A stretch of DNA of 64,000 bases, taken from Commensalibacter intestini A911 (lineage in GTDB: Bacteria; Pseudomonadota; Alphaproteobacteria; Acetobacterales; Acetobacteraceae). The notes below the pieces were generated by a model. It was not told the DNA's origin. It worked only from the letters and a program-made list of their open reading frames with translations, and ran no database searches. Of the stretch, positions 57,679 to 64,000 are shown piece after piece. A program made the translations under genes and the position numbers. The stretch spans positions 744,001 to 808,000 of the forward strand of contig NZ_AGFR01000003.1 of the NCBI RefSeq assembly GCF_000231445.1, given 5' to 3'. How positions within the stretch are numbered: position 1 is the stretch's first letter; the number at the start of each line of letters is the position of its first letter.

Positions 57679-58161
57679 TTATATTTTATTTCTTAATAAT
57701 CTTGCTTTGTCCCGTTTCCAGTCGCGATCAGCAATTGCTTGACGCTTGTCAGTTTTCTTTTTCCCTAGTCCTAAACCTAAAGACACTTTTGCTATCCCTC
57801 TGGAATTAAAGAAAATATCCAAAGGTACCAAAGTCATTCCTTCACGGCTAATCGCTCCTAAGAGTTTATTGATCTGTTTATGGTGCAACAATAACTTTCT
57901 AGGAGCTCTTGGATCGAATTGAGAAAAAACACCGCCTTGGTATTCGGGGATATAGCTATTAAAGAGCCATATATCCCCATCCCTTTCTCCAGCAAAGGAT
58001 TCGTTAATCGTAGCCCGGCCATGTCGTAAGCTTTTGACTTCGGGTCCTTTTAACATGATTCCAGCTTCAACTTTTTCTATGATAGAATAGTTAAAGGTTG
58101 CTTTGCGGTTTTTAGCGACATTTCCAAAAGAAATTAAGCTATTTGTTTTCTTTTCAGCCAT
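57679..58161 (-). CDS. smpB: SsrA-binding protein SmpB
   Basis: Binds tmRNA and brings it to stalled ribosomes for trans-translation. The N-terminal NRKATFNYSIIEKVEAGIMLKGPEVKSLR and the LGLGLGKKKTDKRQAIADRDWKRDKARLLR tail are classic. The length of 160 is usual. It follows dapA by four bases, the common alphaproteobacterial dapA-smpB order. Confidence 0.97.
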   Translation of the reverse strand: MAEKKTNSLISFGNVAKNRKATFNYSIIEKVEAGIMLKGPEVKSLRHGRATINESFAGERDGDIWLFNSYIPEYQGGVFSQFDPRAPRKLLLHHKQINKLLGAISREGMTLVPLDIFFNSRGIAKVSLGLGLGKKKTDKRQAIADRDWKRDKARLLRNKI

Positions 58162-58165
58162 TAAT

Positions 58166-59056
58166 TTAACCTAATAATCCTGCGATCTCTAGGGCATGTT
58201 TAACGCGTTGACGTGAAGAGTCTGATATTGGTGCCAATGGGAGTCGACATGTTTCATTGGCTAATCCTAAAACAGAAGCTGCAAATTTAACAGGTGCTGG
58301 ATTACTTTCACAGAACATTGCGTCATGAACAACGGATAGGCGATCTTGTAACGCGATTGCATTTGCAATATGACCGTCTTTCCAAGCTTGTTGCATTTCC
58401 GCACAAAGTTTTGGAGCAATATTTGCGGTTACACTGATACAACCATCCCCACCGGCAGCTAAATAAGAAACCGCAGTTCCATCTTCACCAGAAAGCAAGT
58501 TAAAACGTTTTTTAATGGCTCTGCGTTCTTGAATGGGACGCAATAAGTTAGCGGTTGCGTCTTTAACCCCAACAATATAAGGATTTTCAGCTAAACGAGC
58601 CATGGTTTCAACAGACATATCAATCACAGAACGTCCTGGAATATTATAAATATAAATAGGAAATTCTGTAGCATTTGCAATGGCAGAGTAGTGTAAGAAC
58701 AAGCCTTCTTGTGTTGGTTTATTATAATAAGGGGTAACGACAAGAGCAGCATTGGCACCGATTTCTTTTGCAAAAAGCGTTGTTTCAATGGCTTCTTCTG
58801 TGCAATTTGAACCAGCACCAGCTAAGACAGGAACCCGTCCACCAGAGACTTTAACAGCAATTTCAACAATTTTTTTATGCTCTTCATGAGACAAAGTTGG
58901 GCTTTCCCCTGTTGTACCGACAGGTACGAGCGCAGAGGTGCCTTCTTGAATTTGCCAATCTACAAATTTCTCAAATGCTTTAACATCCAATGAACCATCA
59001 AGATTCATCGGAGTAATTAATGCAGTGATTGAGCCCTCTAGCCAAATGTTCGTCAT
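58166..59056 (-). CDS. dapA: 4-hydroxy-tetrahydrodipicolinate synthase
   Basis: Condenses pyruvate with aspartate semialdehyde in lysine and diaminopimelate synthesis. The Schiff-base lysine is Lys165 in GVKDATAN, the catalytic Tyr137 is in YIYNIPGRS, and GTTGESPTLSHEEH near 48-60 binds the substrate. The length of 296 is normal. It heads dapA-smpB. Confidence 0.97.
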   Translation of the reverse strand: MTNIWLEGSITALITPMNLDGSLDVKAFEKFVDWQIQEGTSALVPVGTTGESPTLSHEEHKKIVEIAVKVSGGRVPVLAGAGSNCTEEAIETTLFAKEIGANAALVVTPYYNKPTQEGLFLHYSAIANATEFPIYIYNIPGRSVIDMSVETMARLAENPYIVGVKDATANLLRPIQERRAIKKRFNLLSGEDGTAVSYLAAGGDGCISVTANIAPKLCAEMQQAWKDGHIANAIALQDRLSVVHDAMFCESNPAPVKFAASVLGLANETCRLPLAPISDSSRQRVKHALEIAGLLG

Positions 59057-59105
59057 GGAAATGATCCTTTATATATTCACTTTGTAATTGATAGTATAAA
59101 ATAGA

Positions 59106-59957
59106 TTAATGTTGTTTTAACTGACGATAAGGTGATGCGGGATATACTCCTAAAATAACACATTCTTCGGCATAAAAACGTAATTCGTTTATGGCACGCT
59201 TTAAACCAGCTTCTTCTGTATGTCCATCAACATCAACTAAAAATTTCGTGGCACAGAAAGTTCCGTCTGCCATACAGCTCTCTAGGCGTGTCATATTAAT
59301 ATTATTCGTCGCAAAGCCTCCCAATGCTTTATATAAAGCCGCAGGAATATTTTTGGTTTTAAATAATAATGTTGTCATTGTATTTATTTCATCTACGGGA
59401 GGGATTTCTCTTTCTTGAGCAACAATATAAAAGCGCGTAGTATTATAAGATTCATCTTCAACATTATGGCGTAAGACTTCTAATCCATTCAGCTCTGCTG
59501 CCAGAGAAGAAGCAATTGCGGCATCCTCTTTATTGTTTAACTTAACAATGATTTCCGCAGATCCGGCTGTATCAAATTCGATAACGGGTTCTACATGTAA
59601 AGATTGTATTAATCCAGAAACTTGCCCCATTGCAACAGGATGAGTATGTAAACGCTTTACATCAGAAACTTGAGCCCCTTTAATTCCAATTAAACAATGT
59701 TCAACACGTTGAAAATGCTCACCAACAATAAATAATCCTGATCGAGGTAATAAAGTATGAATATCAGGCACGCGTCCAACTAAGTTGTTTTCACAAGGCA
59801 GCATTGCCTGATCTGCTTTTCCTGTTTGAACGGCTTTAATGGTTGAATAAAAATCTTCACAAGGCAAAGTTGTCCAACCTGGACGTGCGTTACGGCATGC
59901 GAGGTCAGAATAAGCACCAGGTCTTCCTTGGAATGCAATAATTTTTGTCTTTGTCAT
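59106..59957 (-). CDS. pheA: Prephenate dehydratase
   Basis: Makes phenylpyruvate for phenylalanine synthesis. The catalytic domain starts with IAFQGRPGAYSDLACR and includes the conserved NTTRFYIVAQ near residue 175. The ACT regulatory domain follows, where the usual ESRP motif reads ESCM, a change common in alphaproteobacteria as far as I know. The length of 283 is typical. It follows kdsB by seven bases. Confidence 0.95.
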   Translation of the reverse strand: MTKTKIIAFQGRPGAYSDLACRNARPGWTTLPCEDFYSTIKAVQTGKADQAMLPCENNLVGRVPDIHTLLPRSGLFIVGEHFQRVEHCLIGIKGAQVSDVKRLHTHPVAMGQVSGLIQSLHVEPVIEFDTAGSAEIIVKLNNKEDAAIASSLAAELNGLEVLRHNVEDESYNTTRFYIVAQEREIPPVDEINTMTTLLFKTKNIPAALYKALGGFATNNINMTRLESCMADGTFCATKFLVDVDGHTEEAGLKRAINELRFYAEECVILGVYPASPYRQLKQH

Positions 59958-59964
59958 TATATTT

Positions 59965-60696
59965 TTAACCTTTTATTATTCTTCTGACATTTTCCAAGTC
60001 ATCAGGTGTATCTACTCCAAATGGAGCTTCATCAATCGTTGCACAACCAATACGCATTCCTGCTTCTAATGCTCTTAATTGTTCTAACTTTTCTCTATTT
60101 TCCAAAAAGGATGTTGGTAAGGAAATAAAGTGTTCTAAAGCGGCTTTACGATAAGCATAAATCCCTACATGGTGCCATAAAGGGCCATCGCCATATGGAA
60201 TAGGACATCTAGAAAAATAGAGTGCTTTTGCAATGTCTGCATCATCACTGAAGCTACAAGCAACTTTTACCACAGAAGGTGCATTACGTTCAAACTCTGT
60301 TTTTACGGGCGCGACTAAAGTGGCAATATCAACGGATGGATCTGATAATGGGCGTAAAGATTTACAAATATCTTGAGGATTAATAAGCGGTAAATCCCCT
60401 TGTAAATTAATAATTACATCATAATCTTCATGATTTTCCACTTGAAGGAATGCTTGATAAACACGGTCAGAGCCAGAAGGAAGATTAGGATCTGTATCAA
60501 TCACCCTGCCCCCAGCTTTTTTAATCGTTTCAGTAATTTCTGCATCGCCAGAAGCCACAATAACAGGGCCGACTTCGGCTTTTTGTGCCTGTTCCATTAC
60601 ATGCACAATCATTGGTTTTCCATGAATATCTGCCAAAGGCTTATTGGGTAACCTTGTGGCGGCTAAGCGGGCTGGAATGATAATTAACGCATTCAT
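59965..60696 (-). CDS. kdsB: 3-deoxy-manno-octulosonate cytidylyltransferase
   Basis: Activates Kdo as CMP-Kdo for lipopolysaccharide core assembly. IIPARLAATRLPNKPLADIHGKPMI at the start is the nucleotide-binding loop, with NLQGDLPLI and HVGIYAYRKAAL further on. The length of 243 is standard. It overlaps no neighbour and is divergent from the cytochrome gene, matching the kdsB-cycM layout of alphaproteobacteria. Confidence 0.97.
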   Translation of the reverse strand: MNALIIIPARLAATRLPNKPLADIHGKPMIVHVMEQAQKAEVGPVIVASGDAEITETIKKAGGRVIDTDPNLPSGSDRVYQAFLQVENHEDYDVIINLQGDLPLINPQDICKSLRPLSDPSVDIATLVAPVKTEFERNAPSVVKVACSFSDDADIAKALYFSRCPIPYGDGPLWHHVGIYAYRKAALEHFISLPTSFLENREKLEQLRALEAGMRIGCATIDEAPFGVDTPDDLENVRRIIKG

Positions 60697-60830
60697 TTGA
60701 CTGTGTTCTCAATATAAAATCATTTAGATTGTTTTTTTTCTTTTCTTTTATAGCTGATAATGTATCTTTATTCTATAAACAAATAACGATTGTTGAGTTC
60801 ATTTTACGTTGTGAAGAAAAATATTCAAAA

Positions 60831-61700
60831 ATGGATAGTTTTGATTGGAATAGATTAGCAGTAGCCGGCTTATTATCTGTCTGTGTTTTAACTGCCTCTT
60901 GGGGGGTGGGATCTGTGATTATTCAAAATACAGCGCCACTTAAATCTGCTTTTTTTATTGCTGATGATCAAGACGATACCATAGATTTAAGTTCTGCTAA
61001 CCCTTTAAAAGGCAAAGAGTTAGCTGCTCAACAATGTAGTTTATGTCATACTTTTGGTAAAAATGAAGCGAATAAAATTGGGCCTAATTTATATGATGTT
61101 ATGGGGCATCCGATTGCTTCTGTATCCAGTTTTAATTATTCAGAAAGTTTAAAAAAACACCATCAAGAGAATTGGGATGCACAAAAGTTAAATCTATGGT
61201 TGGCACATCCTACAAATTTTGCATCTGATACAATCATGGCATATCCAGGTGTGGCCTCTAAGCAAGATCGAGTTGATATTATTGCTTATTTAAAGGAAAT
61301 ATCCCCTTCTACACCGCCTGTTGAGAAAAAAGTGGCTATAGAGGCAAAACAACCAGAATCTCCCAAAACAACGGTTCTTAATCTTGTTCAAGGGAAAGAA
61401 GCGTATCAGCAATATTGTGCGGTTTGTCATACGGATACACCTAACGGAAATATTCGTTTAGGCCCTAATTTATACGGAATAGTAAACAAACCAATTGCGT
61501 CTCAGCCAAATTATACATATTCTGGAGCCTTAAAAATCAAAAGAACAAATTGGACTGAAAGTAATTTGGATCAATGGATAAAGAATCCTCAACAATGGGC
61601 GCCTGGAAATAAAATGGTTTATCAGGGTGTCAGTTCTACAGAAGTAAGAAGAAACATTATTTTATATCTTAATTCTCTTTCGCCACAGGATAAGCATTAA
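60831..61700 (+). CDS. Membrane-anchored di-heme cytochrome c, CycM-like
   Basis: Periplasmic electron carrier held by an N-terminal helix (about residues 10-31). Two cytochrome c domains follow. Heme sites are CSLCH at 69-73 and CAVCH at 196-200; each is followed by a similar GPNLY segment and a likely Met ligand (TIMAYPG and KMVYQG). The linker between is rich in Pro and Lys. I chose ATG at 60831 over a TTG at 60729 because the extra residues are not cytochrome-like. CycM usually has one heme domain, so the tandem duplication is notable. hisN follows after four bases. Confidence 0.88.
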   Translation: MDSFDWNRLAVAGLLSVCVLTASWGVGSVIIQNTAPLKSAFFIADDQDDTIDLSSANPLKGKELAAQQCSLCHTFGKNEANKIGPNLYDVMGHPIASVSSFNYSESLKKHHQENWDAQKLNLWLAHPTNFASDTIMAYPGVASKQDRVDIIAYLKEISPSTPPVEKKVAIEAKQPESPKTTVLNLVQGKEAYQQYCAVCHTDTPNGNIRLGPNLYGIVNKPIASQPNYTYSGALKIKRTNWTESNLDQWIKNPQQWAPGNKMVYQGVSSTEVRRNIILYLNSLSPQDKH

Positions 61701-61704
61701 TTTT

Positions 61705-62499
61705 ATGACAAAACTTCAATTAGATTCTTATTTACAAATTGCTCAAGAAGCTGTGCAAGCAGCTGGTAAAGTCGTAAGACCTTATTTTAGGCAACTTTTA
61801 CTTCATGCTGATGTCAAATCAGATGAATCCCCTGTTACACAAGCAGATCGTGAATCTGAACAAGTTATTCGCTCTATTTTACAAAAAGAAACCCCTGACT
61901 TTGGGATTATCGGTGAAGAATATGGTGTGAATAATACCAGTTCTAAATTTCAGTGGGTAGTCGATCCGATTGATGGGACACGGGCTTTTATCACAGGTCG
62001 TCCTATGTTTGGGATTCTAATTGCTTTGTTATATGAAGGTAAGCCTGTTTTGGGTATTATTGATCAACCTATTACCAATGAACGATGGATTGGTGTGCAA
62101 GGGAAACCGTCTCAGTTTATTTCTCAACTCGGTGGAAAAATAGGCACAAGATCTTGCTCGGAGTTGCGTTTTGCTGAGGCGTCTTGTACGGCCCCTGAGA
62201 TTTTAGAAAGCTCACCTAATCATCATTGGAAACGTGTTTATCATAATGTCAAACGCGTTAGTTGGGGCGGTGATTGTTATGCTTATGGATTATTGGCATT
62301 GGGACAATTGGATCTCATTATGGAATGTGGCAATAAAATTTGGGATTGGGCTGCCTTGGTTCCAATAATTGAAGGTGCTGGTGGTTGTATTACAGACTGG
62401 CAAGGGAATGATTTAAATTTACATAGTAAAGAAACGGTATTGGCTCTTGGGGATCCAAAGTTAAAACAATATGTCGTTGATTTGCTGAATAAAGATTAA
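61705..62499 (+). CDS. hisN: Inositol monophosphatase-family protein, probably histidinol-phosphatase
   Basis: Mg-dependent phosphatase. The metal sites are visible: GEEYG near residue 71, DPIDGTRAFITG near 93 and the C-terminal IWDWAALVPIIEGAGG near 215. The FITGRPMFGILIALLYEGKPVLG part is more like HisN than inositol monophosphatase, so histidine synthesis is likely, but substrate is inferred. The length of 264 is normal. It lies just after the cytochrome gene. Confidence 0.85.
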   Translation: MTKLQLDSYLQIAQEAVQAAGKVVRPYFRQLLLHADVKSDESPVTQADRESEQVIRSILQKETPDFGIIGEEYGVNNTSSKFQWVVDPIDGTRAFITGRPMFGILIALLYEGKPVLGIIDQPITNERWIGVQGKPSQFISQLGGKIGTRSCSELRFAEASCTAPEILESSPNHHWKRVYHNVKRVSWGGDCYAYGLLALGQLDLIMECGNKIWDWAALVPIIEGAGGCITDWQGNDLNLHSKETVLALGDPKLKQYVVDLLNKD

Positions 62500-62535
62500 A
62501 ATTTTATATTATTAATAGATATAGGAAAATAAAAA

Positions 62536-63795
62536 ATGGCTTCTAACCTATCTTTACCTAAAGACAAAATTCGTATTTTGTTACTTGAAGGCGTGCATGA
62601 AAGTGCTGTAGAGCTTTTAAAACAAAATGGGTATAATAATATTACGCATTTAAAAACAGCTTTAGATGAAGAAGCTTTAAAAGAAGCCATTAAAGGAGTT
62701 CATTTAGTTGGTATTCGCTCCCGTACTCATTTAACAGAAGCAGTATTAGATGCAGCGGATAAGTTGATTGCGATTGGTTGTTTCTGTATTGGCACGAACC
62801 AAGTTGATCTAACAGCAGCTAGAAACCGTGGTATTCCAGTATTTAACGCACCTTATAGTAATACTCGTTCTGTGGCTGAATTAGTCATGGGCGAAATCGT
62901 GATGTTATTACGTCGCATTGTTACGCGTTCAGAAGAGTGCCACAAAGGCTTGTGGGATAAAAGTAGCACGAATAGTTGGGAAGTTAGAGGGAAAACCCTT
63001 GGGATTGTTGGATATGGTTCTATTGGCTCTCAACTTTCTATTCTTGCCGAAGCTTTTGGGTTGCAAGTAATCTATTATGATGTTGTTGATAAACTAATGC
63101 ACGGGAATGCACGTCCAGTTGAATCTTTGGAAGCATTATTAAAACAAAGTGATATTGTCAGTTTGCATGTCCCTCATTTAGAAAGCACTATGAATTTGAT
63201 TGGTGAAAAAGAAATTGCCATGATGAAACCTGGTTCTTTCTTAATCAATAATGCTCGTGGTCAAGTTGTTGATATTGATGCTTTGGCAGCAGGTTTGAAA
63301 AGTAAGCATTTATTAGGGGCTGCAATTGATGTGTTCCCTAAAGAGCCTAAAGAAAAAGGTGAGAAATTTGCTTCCCCTTTATGTGGTTTAGATAATGTTA
63401 TTTTATCTCCTCATATCGGTGGCTCTACGATTGAAGCTCAAGAACGCATCGGGCGTGAAGTTGCGAATAAATTTATTGAATATTCAGATGTTGGTTCAAC
63501 CTTAAGCTCTGTTAACTTCCCAGAAGTTCAATTACCCATTAGCCTTAAAGGAACAAGATACATGCATGTACATGAAAATGTTCCTGGTATTATGTTGAAA
63601 ATCAATAATATTTTCACTGAAGTGAATGCAAATATTTCTGCACAATATCTACAAACAGACGGTAATATTGGTTATGTGGTTATTGAAGCAACTACGGATG
63701 CTGAGAAAGATCTTGATATTGAAATCCTACGCTCTTTACGTGCATTAGAGGGCACTATTCGTGCTCGTATTTTATATCGCCCTTCTGATAAATAA
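62536..63795 (+). CDS. serA: D-3-phosphoglycerate dehydrogenase
   Basis: First committed step of serine synthesis. The NAD-binding GIVGYGSIGSQLSILAEAFG is near residues 158-177. Catalytic Arg, Glu and His are in NNARGQVVD, PKEPKE and SPHIGGSTIEAQERIG. An ACT regulatory domain covers about 345-419. At 419 residues it is the E. coli-like form of SerA. It follows hisN by 36 bases, and a hairpin lies after the stop. Confidence 0.95.
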   Translation: MASNLSLPKDKIRILLLEGVHESAVELLKQNGYNNITHLKTALDEEALKEAIKGVHLVGIRSRTHLTEAVLDAADKLIAIGCFCIGTNQVDLTAARNRGIPVFNAPYSNTRSVAELVMGEIVMLLRRIVTRSEECHKGLWDKSSTNSWEVRGKTLGIVGYGSIGSQLSILAEAFGLQVIYYDVVDKLMHGNARPVESLEALLKQSDIVSLHVPHLESTMNLIGEKEIAMMKPGSFLINNARGQVVDIDALAAGLKSKHLLGAAIDVFPKEPKEKGEKFASPLCGLDNVILSPHIGGSTIEAQERIGREVANKFIEYSDVGSTLSSVNFPEVQLPISLKGTRYMHVHENVPGIMLKINNIFTEVNANISAQYLQTDGNIGYVVIEATTDAEKDLDIEILRSLRALEGTIRARILYRPSDK

Positions 63796-63810
63796 GAAGT
63801 AATGAAATAT

Positions 63811-63840
63811 TGTTATGGGTGGTTTGTATTACCCATAACA
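63811..63840 (+). terminator. Hairpin after serA
   Basis: TGTTATGGGT and ACCCATAACA form a perfect ten-base stem with a ten-base loop just downstream of the serA stop. A strong T-tract is lacking, so termination is likely but not certain. Confidence 0.55.
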
Positions 63841-63954
63841 ATCATTAGTTTGAAATAATTACTTTCAAATCTATTGCTTATAAAAAACTTTGTTAAATTC
63901 ATAAAACGATATATTTTAATGATAGTTTAGCACTATCGATTGGAAATATTTGAA

Positions 63955-64000
63955 ATGAGCATTACCAGAGTATTAACGTTTTCATTTTCTGGTATTGACC
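63955..64000 (+). CDS. Start of a probable YifB/ComM-type Mg-chelatase-like ATPase (cut by window end)
   Basis: Only 15 codons are visible: ATG at 63955 and then SITRVLTFSFSGID. The spacing R-V-x-T-F-x-F-x-G-I-D matches the start of YifB/ComM proteins, AAA+ ATPases with a Mg-chelatase-like fold, as I remember it. The frame is open to the window end. A different protein with a similar beginning cannot be excluded. Confidence 0.4.
   Translation, partial: MSITRVLTFSFSGID

Noticed and set aside
60729-60830. Longer start for the di-heme cytochrome
   Set aside because: The frame begins with TTG and a Phe-rich stretch unlike CycM N-termini; the ATG at 60831 leads straight into the membrane anchor.

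Overview
The window is AT-rich chromosomal DNA of an alphaproteobacterium. The best fit is a low-GC member of the Acetobacteraceae, such as Commensalibacter. This placement is inferred from gene content and base composition: a fused ispDF gene, the dusB-ntrB-ntrC-ntrY-ntrX-hfq-hflX run, an ATP12 assembly chaperone, a CycM-type cytochrome next to kdsB, and a phosphoketolase/acetate kinase pair. It was not tested by a database search. I see no insertion sequence, prophage or CRISPR array.

Layout. Positions 1-702 hold the 3' part of a gene resembling the C-terminal region of SIR2-like proteins, cut by an in-frame TAA. A large pyruvate:flavodoxin oxidoreductase gene (nifJ, minus) follows. It lies between a Fur-box-containing heme-uptake leader (4643-4752) and a degenerate copy of that leader (689-778). 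The heme operon hmuSTUV (4750-8393) encodes a heme-degrading factor and an ABC importer. Next come an amino-acid transporter, a sugar/H+ symporter, uppP and a solitary mlaD. Positions 12951-22407 carry a minus-strand block: dnaA, dnaN, recF, gyrB, nrdR, nusB, thiL, and then surE. rpsT and mutM follow on the minus strand. ubiE, coaBC, dut and an ABC transporter pair without a binding protein are on the plus strand to 29564.

msrA, valS, tolC and pcm (minus), tRNA-Cys(GCA), an SDR oxidoreductase and a GNAT-like protein occupy 29567-37415. Positions 37412-46177 hold the nitrogen-regulatory cluster, read as dusB, ntrB, ntrC, ntrY, ntrX, hfq, hflX. ispDF is divergent from it. The ATP12 chaperone, an AsmA-like protein, rluC and rarA follow. 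A small accessory pocket (52.8-53.8 kb) contains a cysteine-rich lipoprotein, an AT-rich intergenic region with a perfect DnaA box, and an unknown secreted protein. The right end has xfp and ackA, smpB, dapA, pheA and kdsB, then a two-heme cytochrome, hisN, serA and the first codons of a probable YifB/ComM ATPase.

Points of most interest: both response regulators, NtrC and NtrX, lack the GAFTGA loop needed to work with sigma-54; the heme-operon leader is duplicated around nifJ; the 53.2 kb intergenic region is a candidate DnaA-binding or origin-like site; and the ABC transporter pair lacks a binding protein.
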